Shown in pieces: positions 24,649 to 31,603 of a stretch of 60,885 nucleotides of DNA (positions are counted from its first letter, which is position 1; every line of letters begins with the position of its first letter). A program made the translations under genes and the position numbers. This DNA comes from Gp7-AA6 sp036395755 (GTDB lineage Bacteria > Acidobacteriota > Thermoanaerobaculia > UBA5066 > Gp7-AA6). Under the pieces are notes generated by a model, which was not told the DNA's origin, did not search any database, and saw only the letters and a list, made by a program, of their open reading frames with translations. The DNA lies in the NCBI GenBank assembly GCA_036395755.1, contig DASWCZ010000048.1:1-60885 (forward strand), read 5' to 3'.

Positions 24649-26739
24649 TCAGCCGCGCCGCGCGGCGAGCAGGAGCACGTCGCGGTCGCCGGTCGAAACG
24701 CCTTCCCGCTTCCAGTCCGCGACGAGGCGGGCGAACGCGGAGGAGAGCGGCTGGCCCGACGCGAGCCGGGCGAATCGCTCGAGAGACGCCTCCTTCGCGG
24801 GCGCCGACCCGGCCATCGCACGAAGCTTCGCGAGGCCGCCCGACGCGACCGCGAGCACGTCGCCGGCGCGCGTCGTCGCTTCCGCCGACCCTTCCGCGGC
24901 AAGTGGGACGAGACAGCCTTCCCGGAGCAGGACGGGAAGGGGGGCGCCGGAGGAAGCGAGCGAGAGCCGCTCGCCGCTCCAGCAGGCCACGGCTGCCGCG
25001 CAGCCGGAGTCGAGGGCCGCAATCGCCGCGACGATCTCCTCCGGCGTTCCCGACGGAAGCAGGCGGCGCCCGGTGTCGAGCGCCCGAAGGAGACCGACCA
25101 GAGAGTCCTCCGGCTCGCCCATCGGCTCGATGGTCAGAAACCCGAGACGCTCTCTCGTTCCCTCGACCGCGAAGGCGATCAGGTTCAGCTCCTCCGATCG
25201 CCAGCGCAGCGGAGCCGATTCGAACCCGGGCACGTCGGGCCATGCGTGCGGAACGAGGAGCGCCGACGCTCCCCGGATCGCCCGGGCCGCTCCCTCCCGC
25301 CGGGCCCGCTCGACTTCCGCCTGATGCTGGCGGACCCCGGCGACGGCGAGCGCCGCGTGGGTGCCGACCTCGGACAGGAATTCCTCGTCCTCCTTCGTGA
25401 AGGTCCCGTGCCTCTTGTTCAGGATCTCGACCACCCCGACGATCTCTCCAGCGGGAGTCCGCATCGGCGCGGCGAGGATCGAGACGGTGCGGAAGCCCGA
25501 GCCCGCGTCCGTCCCGGAATCGAACCGCCGGTCGTTGTAGGCGTCCGAGACGTTGACGATGTCCCCCGCCGCCGCGACCGAGCCGGCGATGCCGCGGCCC
25601 GGCAGGAGCCGGATCGGAGAGATCGCGCCGCCCTCGAGAATCTGGCTCACGAGCTCGCCGGTCTCCCGGTCTTTCAGGAAGATCGTCCCGCGCTCCGCGC
25701 CGGTCTCGCTGGTCGCGGTCTTGAGGATGATCCGGAGCGTCTCGGTGGTGTCGAGCGTGGCCGCGAGCGACTTGTTCGCCTCGAGGATCACCATCAGCTT
25801 GACCATTTTGGCGCGGGTGACGGAGACCTCCGCCAGAACGCGGTCCAGGACCTGTCCTTCGAACGCCGCGATCGCATCGGCGAGCGCGCTCGCGTCGGCG
25901 AACCGCGCCTCCGGATCCTTCGCGATGGATCGGTCGAGAATGCTCGCGAGATCGGGAGGCATGTCGGGCCGCAACGTGCGCACGGAGGGCGGGGCCTCCC
26001 GCACGATCCGGCGCACGAGCCGCGCAGTGTTGTCGTCGTCGATCGGCACGCGACCCGTGAACATCTCGTAAAGGAGGACGCCCATCGCGTAGACGTCGGT
26101 TCGGACGGTCGGAGACTCCCCCTGCAGGAGCTCGGGAGCGAGGAACTGCGGGGTGCCGGGGACGGTCTCGCCCTGCGGGACAAAACCCCCGGTCTCGACG
26201 GCGATACCAAAGTCCATGAGGCGCGGTTTGCCGTCGTCCCCGACCATCACGTTCTCCGGTTTCAGGTCACGGTGGAGGACGCCGATCCGATGCGCGGCCG
26301 CGAGCCCGTTGCAGATTCCCTTGGCGATCGCGAGGCCCCGGCCGAGCGGGAGAATCCTCTCCTTCTGCTCGATGTCTTTCAGCGTCCGACCGGACAGGTA
26401 CTCCATCGACACGAACTCTTCGCCCCCGAGCTCGACGAGGTCGTAGACCCTGCAGACGTTCTCGTGCGTGACGCGGCGCGCGAGGATGATCTCGCGCCGC
26501 AGCGTCTCGCGCCGCTCGGGGGAAAACCGGTCGGGGCGGATGCGCTTCAGTGCGATTTCCGCGTCGAGCTTCAAGTCGTGAGCGCGGTAGACGACTCCCA
26601 TGCCGCCGAAACCGAGAACCTGTTCGACTCGGTAACGGCCGCCGAGAACGGATCCGGAGCTATGAGGAACTTCGTCCGCCGAGGGCGCTGGCTTCGCCGC
26701 GACACCCTCGCGCGTGGGACTCTCGCTTTCCCGGGCCAC
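24649..26739 (-). CDS. Ser/Thr kinase - GAF - degenerate SpoIIE/PP2C-like protein
   Basis: A 696-residue cytoplasmic protein. Kinase about 33-300 is intact: GFGGMGVVY (43-51), K65, HRDLKPEN (D158) and DFG 176-178. A GAF domain spans about 315-465 (SLAATLDTTETLRIILK to LSEVGTHAALAVAG). The remaining 230 residues follow the outline of a SpoIIE/RsbU-type PP2C phosphatase (SALLVPHAWPDVPGFE, LASSGAPLPVLLREG, AGDVLAVASGG, GDRDVLLLAAR) but the metal-binding motifs GDFYD and DxxGxG are gone and TDG reads SGG. It is therefore probably not a phosphatase but a regulatory fold. The GTG start at 26739 has no clear Shine-Dalgarno. Confidence 0.85.
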   Translation of the reverse strand: MARESESPTREGVAAKPAPSADEVPHSSGSVLGGRYRVEQVLGFGGMGVVYRAHDLKLDAEIALKRIRPDRFSPERRETLRREIILARRVTHENVCRVYDLVELGGEEFVSMEYLSGRTLKDIEQKERILPLGRGLAIAKGICNGLAAAHRIGVLHRDLKPENVMVGDDGKPRLMDFGIAVETGGFVPQGETVPGTPQFLAPELLQGESPTVRTDVYAMGVLLYEMFTGRVPIDDDNTARLVRRIVREAPPSVRTLRPDMPPDLASILDRSIAKDPEARFADASALADAIAAFEGQVLDRVLAEVSVTRAKMVKLMVILEANKSLAATLDTTETLRIILKTATSETGAERGTIFLKDRETGELVSQILEGGAISPIRLLPGRGIAGSVAAAGDIVNVSDAYNDRRFDSGTDAGSGFRTVSILAAPMRTPAGEIVGVVEILNKRHGTFTKEDEEFLSEVGTHAALAVAGVRQHQAEVERARREGAARAIRGASALLVPHAWPDVPGFESAPLRWRSEELNLIAFAVEGTRERLGFLTIEPMGEPEDSLVGLLRALDTGRRLLPSGTPEEIVAAIAALDSGCAAAVACWSGERLSLASSGAPLPVLLREGCLVPLAAEGSAEATTRAGDVLAVASGGLAKLRAMAGSAPAKEASLERFARLASGQPLSSAFARLVADWKREGVSTGDRDVLLLAARRG

Positions 26740-26824
26740 GCCTTAGCAGCCGCTCGACGCGGCCGGGAGAGAGCCAACGGCCGCGCTCCACCATCCCATG
26801 GCTTCCCAGGGATCATACGGCCGA

Positions 26825-26853
26825 TTGACTTGAAGGCAGCCCGGGAATAGCGT
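26825..26853 (+). promoter_or_regulatory. Possible promoter of the FadL-like gene
   Basis: TTGACT at 26825-26830 and TAGCGT at 26848-26853 are 17 nt apart. The -35 is good and the -10 poor. A start near 26860 would leave a leader of about 38 nt containing the GGGAGGAG ribosome site. Confidence 0.4.
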
Positions 26854-26897
26854 GCGCCGAACTCTCGATGTCAGCGAGAATCCAGGGAGGAGAAAAC

Positions 26898-28211
26898 GTG
26901 ACCAGACGAAGTCGGGTGCGGTTTTCGGAAACCTTCATTGCCCTGGTGTTCCTCTTTTTTGCGGCGGCCCCGGCCCGTCCCGCGGGCTTCTCCATCTTCG
27001 CCCAGGGAGCGAAGGCGTCGGGGATGGGCCTCGCTTTCACCGCGGTCGCCGACGATCCTTCGGCGGTCTTCTACAACCCGGGTGGTCTCGGCTTTCAGAA
27101 GCACTTCAGCGCACAGGTCGGGGGCTCGCTCCTCTCCAAGGTGAAGGGGGAGTTCGAAGGCGCGAACCCGTATCCGGGAACGTCCTTCGGCGTCGAGGAT
27201 CAGAGCAAGTCGACCTTCTACCTCCCGACTTTCTATGCAGTCCTGCCGCTGACGCCGAACGTCAACTTCGGCCTCGGCGTGTTCTCTCCCTACGGTCTCG
27301 GCTTCCGCTGGGCGGACGCCGAGCAGTTCTCGGGTCGCTTCATCGCCCAGAACGCCGTCATCCAGACGGCGGACGTCAACCCGGTCCTCTCCCTCCAGGT
27401 CGCGCCGACGCTCGCCTTGGGCGTCGGGGCCGACTACCGTCTCTCGAAAGTACAGCTCGAGCGCAACCGCGCCGCGGTCAATCCCTTCACGCAGTCGATC
27501 GTGGACGTTGCCCACATCAAGCTCACGAGCGACCTGCAGGACAATCACGGCTGGGGCTGGAACGCAGGGCTTCTCTGGAAGCCGGTGCCGACGTTCTCGC
27601 TCGGCGCCGCCTATCGCAGCAAGATCAAGGTCGACTACGCAGGCGAGGGCAAGTTCACGCAGCGGTTGACCGGCAACCCCGCCTTCGACGCGGCCGTCGC
27701 CGCGAGCCTCCCGCAGGGCAAGCAGAAGGTCGCGGTCACGATCGAGTTCCCGGCGTCGGTCAACCTCGGTGCCGCGATCAACCTGCCGGCGAATTTCCGT
27801 GTTTCGTTCGACGCGGACTGGACCGAATGGAAGTCGTTCAACCGGCTCTTCATCGACTTCGCCAATACCGCGATTCCCGACCTCCTGCGGCCGACGAACT
27901 GGAAGGATTCCTGGGCGTACCGCGCCGGGCTCGAAAAGAAGTGGGGGAGCTTCGCGGTCCGCGCCGGCTACTACAAAGACAAGAGCCCGCAGCCGCTGGC
28001 CGACGTCGGCCCGATCCTGGCCGACGCCGACCGCAACGCGTACACCCTGGGGCTCGGCTACGACGCCGATCGATGGGGCGTGGACGTCTCGGACATCTAC
28101 ATCGACTTCGATCACCGGGACACGCGAGGTCAGGTGAACCACGACCAGTTCTTCGGGCAGTACTCGGAGAAGGCGAACCTCCTGGCAGTGAACTTTCGTG
28201 TCTCGTTCTAA
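26898..28211 (+). CDS. OmpP1/FadL/TodX family outer-membrane transporter
   Basis: A 437-residue beta-barrel that lets hydrophobic compounds such as long-chain fatty acids across the outer membrane. A signal peptide (about 1-28, FLFFAAAPARPA) is followed by the family N-terminal plug sequence GFSIFAQGAKASGMGLAFTA and ADDPSAVFYNPGGLG. The C-terminus ends in alternating residues and a final Phe (VNFRVSF), as expected for Bam-inserted barrels. GTG 26898 has a good GGGAGGAG 8 nt upstream. It is followed at 15 nt by a secreted SGNH hydrolase, which could release the lipid it takes up. Confidence 0.9.
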   Translation: MTRRSRVRFSETFIALVFLFFAAAPARPAGFSIFAQGAKASGMGLAFTAVADDPSAVFYNPGGLGFQKHFSAQVGGSLLSKVKGEFEGANPYPGTSFGVEDQSKSTFYLPTFYAVLPLTPNVNFGLGVFSPYGLGFRWADAEQFSGRFIAQNAVIQTADVNPVLSLQVAPTLALGVGADYRLSKVQLERNRAAVNPFTQSIVDVAHIKLTSDLQDNHGWGWNAGLLWKPVPTFSLGAAYRSKIKVDYAGEGKFTQRLTGNPAFDAAVAASLPQGKQKVAVTIEFPASVNLGAAINLPANFRVSFDADWTEWKSFNRLFIDFANTAIPDLLRPTNWKDSWAYRAGLEKKWGSFAVRAGYYKDKSPQPLADVGPILADADRNAYTLGLGYDADRWGVDVSDIYIDFDHRDTRGQVNHDQFFGQYSEKANLLAVNFRVSF

Positions 28212-28226
28212 CCCAAGGAGATGACG

Positions 28227-29699
28227 ATGAAAAGGATGACGTTCCGCGCGGCTCTTTCCGCCGCGGTGCTCACCGCGCTCGCAGCTTCGCCTCTCTTTTC
28301 ACAGACGACGTTCCACAAGTTCGTAGCGGTCGGCGACAGTCTCATCGCGGGGGAGGAGGGGAACTGCCTTGTCGAGCGTCATCAGAACCGCTCCTGGGTC
28401 AAGCTCGTCGCCAATCAGCTCGGAATCGCCGATTTCCAACAGCCGCTGATCTCCGAAAGAGCGTTGACGAACCCTCTGACCGAACAGCCTTGCCTGGGTG
28501 CCGTGATCTCCGGTCAGACGATCACGGTCGGTGCGGTCTCGCAGATGGGCACGAATCAGAACGCGGCCCTGTCTCGACCGTATGACAACCTCGGATTTAT
28601 CGGCTCGCCGCGTATCAAGGACTTCGTCGACCTGAAAGTTTCGGTTCCGGGCCGCTCGGGCACGGACAACAGGGCCGCGGCCGTCCTTCGAAATTTCGCG
28701 GGAGGTCCGTTCGAGGGCCGGAGCGCTGTGGACGAGGCTAACTCGCTTAACCCCGATCTCGTCGGGCTCTGGGCCGGCAACAACGACGTTCTCGGCGCGG
28801 CCACTTCCGCGGTCGCCATCGACGGTGTGACGCTCACAACGGTCGCCGCGTTCGAGGCCAAATACACCGAGGTCTTGACCGGTCTGACGGCGAGCGGCCG
28901 CACGATCGTCACGTTCACGATCCCGGACGTCGCGGCCATCCCGTTCGAGACGACGATTCCGCCGGTGGTCGTGAATCCGGCGACGAGGCAACCGGTGCTC
29001 GTCGGCGGGCAGCCAGTCGCCCTGCTCGGTCCGCGGACGACAGCGACCTGCTCGACGCCGCCCTGCCCGCTGCCCCCCGGAACGCTGGTCACTCTGCCGG
29101 CCTCGTCCCTCCTCGCCCAGGGGATCGGGATTCCCGTTGCTCTCGGCGGAACCGGTCTGCCGCTTCCGGACGGAGGATTTTCTCCCCCCTCCACGCTCAA
29201 TCCGGGGGTCCTCCTCTATCCCGACGAAGTGGCGCTGATTCAGCAGAGAACGATCGATCTCAACGCGAGGATCGCGTCGATTTCCGCCGCAAACGGCGCC
29301 GTCCTGATCGATGCGTACAGCTTCTTTAACGAGATCAAGGTGAACGGATACGAGATCGGTGGGGTCACTCTGACGACGAGCTTCCTGACCGGAGGACTGT
29401 TTTCCGCCGATGGCGTTCATCCGTCCCAGATGGGATACGCGATCCTCGCCGATGAGGTGATCCGGGCTTTGAACTCGAACAAGGGGAGCGAGATCGAGCG
29501 ACCCGATATCGCGCGGGCGCTGCTGACGCCCAACGTGCCGACGATCAGCACCGCCGCCCGGATCGATCCGAGTGGCGGTCCGTACGGCTTCTCGCTTTCG
29601 ATGTGGAAAGAGCTTTTGGGATCGTTCGGTCCGGAGGAAGGGATCTCTGTCGTCTTCCCGACTTCGGGCAAGCGGATCCCGCGGCTCCTCCATCGATAG
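28227..29699 (+). CDS. Exported SGNH/GDSL-type hydrolase
   Basis: A 490-residue secreted esterase/lipase-like protein. Signal peptide about 1-22 (ALAASPLFSQ). The four SGNH blocks are visible: GDSL with serine (VAVGDSLIAGEE), a central region, AGNND (WAGNNDVLG) and the catalytic pair in DGVHPSQMGY. A Pro/Gly-rich segment lies between blocks. ATG 28227 is preferred to ATG 28221 because AAGGAG (28215-28220) touches the first and is 6 nt from the second. Downstream of the FadL-like gene, it may hydrolyse extracellular esters and supply that porin. A strong terminator follows. Confidence 0.87.
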   Translation: MKRMTFRAALSAAVLTALAASPLFSQTTFHKFVAVGDSLIAGEEGNCLVERHQNRSWVKLVANQLGIADFQQPLISERALTNPLTEQPCLGAVISGQTITVGAVSQMGTNQNAALSRPYDNLGFIGSPRIKDFVDLKVSVPGRSGTDNRAAAVLRNFAGGPFEGRSAVDEANSLNPDLVGLWAGNNDVLGAATSAVAIDGVTLTTVAAFEAKYTEVLTGLTASGRTIVTFTIPDVAAIPFETTIPPVVVNPATRQPVLVGGQPVALLGPRTTATCSTPPCPLPPGTLVTLPASSLLAQGIGIPVALGGTGLPLPDGGFSPPSTLNPGVLLYPDEVALIQQRTIDLNARIASISAANGAVLIDAYSFFNEIKVNGYEIGGVTLTTSFLTGGLFSADGVHPSQMGYAILADEVIRALNSNKGSEIERPDIARALLTPNVPTISTAARIDPSGGPYGFSLSMWKELLGSFGPEEGISVVFPTSGKRIPRLLHR

Positions 29700-29746
29700 A
29701 AGCCGGGGCGAGACCGACGAGGCCCCGGCTTGCCCGGGGCTTTTTT
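29700..29746 (+). terminator. Rho-independent terminator with a competing upstream arm
   Basis: GCCCCGG (29722-29728) pairs with CCGGGGC (29734-29740) around CTTGC and is followed by six T, a good intrinsic terminator after the SGNH gene. The left arm extended to GCCCCGGCTT (29722-29731) can instead pair over 10 bp with AAGCCGGGGC (29700-29709), which would block the terminator. Confidence 0.85.
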
Positions 29747-29785
29747 CTGTTAGATTTCGCGGGTTTTTCGGTGGAGTAGCGCCCC

Positions 29786-30346
29786 ATGATGATCTCGGCG
29801 ACCCAGATCCGCAGCGGCACACTGCTCATCTACAACCGTGAGCTCCACCGCGCTCACGAAGTTATCCACAAGACGCCCGGCAACCTGCGCGGCTTCGTGC
29901 AGGTCAAAATGCGGAATCTGCGCAACGGCGCCATGATCGAGCACCGTTTCGGATCGACCGATCGAGTCGAGAAGGCGTCGCTCGACGAGCGGGAGATGGA
30001 GTATCTCTATTCGGACTCCGCCGGCCATCACTTCATGGACAGCGAGAGTTACGATCAGGTCACGCTCTCCGACGAGGTGATCGGGGAGCAGATGGCTTAC
30101 CTCCTTCCCAACACGTCGATTCGAGTCGACCTCTTCGAAGGCAACCCGGTCGGCATCGAGCTTCCGAACACGGTCACGTTGAAGGTCGTCGAGACCCAGC
30201 CCGGGATGAAGGGGGCGACCGCATCGGCCTCCTACAAGCCCGCGACGCTCGAAACCGGGCTGCAGGTCATGGTGCCGCAGTTCATCGAGGCGGGGACGCG
30301 CATCAAGGTCGATACGCGCGACAACAGCTACCTGGAGCGTGCCTGA
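29786..30346 (+). CDS. efp: Elongation factor P, non-lysine loop type
   Basis: Relieves ribosome stalling at polyproline. The 186 residues have three EF-P beta domains (ATQIRSGTLL, GFVQVKMRNLRNGAMIEHRF, VGIELPNTVTLKVVETQPGMKGAT, FIEAGTRIKVDTR). The loop that enters the peptidyl-transferase centre reads TPGNLRG: the position of E. coli Lys34 is Asn33, and R35 is two residues on. No EpmA, EpmB, EarP or DHS homologue lies nearby. ATG 29786 (or 29789) follows GTGGAG. The gene lies downstream of the terminator and has its own leader. Confidence 0.95.
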   Translation: MMISATQIRSGTLLIYNRELHRAHEVIHKTPGNLRGFVQVKMRNLRNGAMIEHRFGSTDRVEKASLDEREMEYLYSDSAGHHFMDSESYDQVTLSDEVIGEQMAYLLPNTSIRVDLFEGNPVGIELPNTVTLKVVETQPGMKGATASASYKPATLETGLQVMVPQFIEAGTRIKVDTRDNSYLERA

Positions 30347-30462
30347 AAGAGTCGGGAAATCGAAAATCGACCGACTGTCCGCGCGGGAGAGTGGGCTCTG
30401 TACCCTTTCGGCGCGATATGCTGTATCGCCATAAGTATTTGATTCTTAGGGTCTTTTTTTCC

Positions 30463-30492
30463 TTGACCCCACGTTCACGCCTTCTGAATAAT
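30463..30492 (+). promoter_or_regulatory. Promoter of the M23 peptidase gene, leaderless
   Basis: TTGACC (30463-30468), an 18-nt spacer and AATAAT (30487-30492). The GTG start at 30500 lies 7 nt after the -10, so the transcript would begin at the start codon. The rest of the 30347-30499 gap has a hairpin AGTCGG/CCGACT at 30350-30376 without a T run, and nothing else I recognise. Confidence 0.6.
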
Positions 30493-30499
30493 CCGTAGC

Positions 30500-31510
30500 G
30501 TGCGAAAGGCGCCGGTCGTGACGGCGGCTCTGGCAGCCGCCCTGTTTCTCCTCCTGCCGACCTCCTCTGAAGCCCGTTCCCGCCACCGGGGAAAGGTTTC
30601 GAAGCGGGTCCGGCATTCGCGGGTGATCGAGCGCGATTCCGCCCTCGCGCGCGCGCGCGCGAGGTTCGACGACCGAACGGGCGGGCTTCTGGCCGGCGGA
30701 CCTCTGTCGGGGCAGAGACACTCCGCGCGCGACCCGATCGTCATCCACCAGACCGGGAGCGGGGAGGTCGTGCTCGACGCGGTCGAGGTCGTGACGGCCG
30801 AGGCGACCGCCCCCGCCCCGAACGCTCCGATCGGTCCCCTCCCGGAGGACTACGAATATCCGCAACCGCCGTGTCCCGCCGAGGACCCGGTGATCGAGGC
30901 GCACGTACACCTCGCCGATGCCGACACGCCGGAGAATACGGACGACGAGATCCTGGCGCCCCCCGCCCCTCCCCGAATCGCCCGGATCGCGCGTCGGTTG
31001 AGCTCGTTCTTCCGGCCGAAGTCCGCGTCGGCTCGGGTCCATCCCAAGGACGTCGATCTTTCCGAGCTGGTGGCCGCGAACTTCCTGCTTCCCGTCGAAG
31101 GGGTTGATCGCGACAAGCTGCGCGACTCCTTCCTCGAGTCGCGAGGGGAGTACGCCCGCCACCTCGCCATCGACATCGGCGCCCCCCGGGGAACGCCCGT
31201 CCTGGCGACCACGGGCGGCGAGATCGTCAAGTTGAGCCGGGAGGGGCGCGGCGGGATCACGATCTACCAGAAAGACGCGACCGGCCGATACCTTTTCTTC
31301 TACTGCCACCTGTCCCGCTACGCGCGAGAGCTGCGACCCGGACAGCATGTCGAGAAGGGGGAGGTCATCGGCTACGTCGGCGCGACCGGGCACGTTATCG
31401 GAGGACCTCACCTCCACTTCTCGATCACGCGGCTTCCCGAAGACGACGACAACTTCCGGGAAGGCCTCGCAATCAATCCGTACCTGCTCTTCCTCGCCGG
31501 CGTTCCGTAA
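30500..31510 (+). CDS. Exported M23 family metallopeptidase (LytM-like)
   Basis: A 336-residue envelope protein. Signal peptide about 1-25 (LAAALFLLLPTSSEA), a basic linker and Pro-rich acidic stretch to about 190, then an M23 endopeptidase domain with the zinc ligands in HLAID (about 220-224) and HLHF (about 303-306), plus YFYCHLSRY-type third motif. These enzymes cut peptidoglycan cross-bridges or act as activators of amidases. All catalytic residues appear intact. A perfect 22-bp palindrome of alternating CG lies within the coding sequence (30643-30664, coding ALARARAR). Confidence 0.85.
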   Translation: MRKAPVVTAALAAALFLLLPTSSEARSRHRGKVSKRVRHSRVIERDSALARARARFDDRTGGLLAGGPLSGQRHSARDPIVIHQTGSGEVVLDAVEVVTAEATAPAPNAPIGPLPEDYEYPQPPCPAEDPVIEAHVHLADADTPENTDDEILAPPAPPRIARIARRLSSFFRPKSASARVHPKDVDLSELVAANFLLPVEGVDRDKLRDSFLESRGEYARHLAIDIGAPRGTPVLATTGGEIVKLSREGRGGITIYQKDATGRYLFFYCHLSRYARELRPGQHVEKGEVIGYVGATGHVIGGPHLHFSITRLPEDDDNFREGLAINPYLLFLAGVP

Positions 31511-31517
31511 CCCGACG

Positions 31518-31593
31518 TGTCATTCCGAGGCCCGAAGGGCCGAGGAATCTCTCCCTTCAATTCGAGGGATCCCCCGCTTCGCTCGGGATGACA
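31518..31593. repeat. TGTCATTC-type dispersed inverted repeat, copy 1
   Basis: The ends TGTCATTCCGAG and CTCGGGATGACA are near-perfect inverted repeats; inside are GGCCCGAAGGGCC and CGCTTCGCTCGGGATGACA. The same pattern recurs at 38587-38742. It lies between the M23 gene and the 3' end of the Nfn-like gene, where it can fold as a long hairpin. Confidence 0.85.
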
Positions 31594-31603
31594 GCGGAGA
31601 GAG

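Noticed and set aside
30350..30376. Terminator after efp
   Set aside because: The AGTCGG/CCGACT stem has a large loop and is not followed by a T run; the T-rich stretch is 70 nt further on, next to the M23 promoter.
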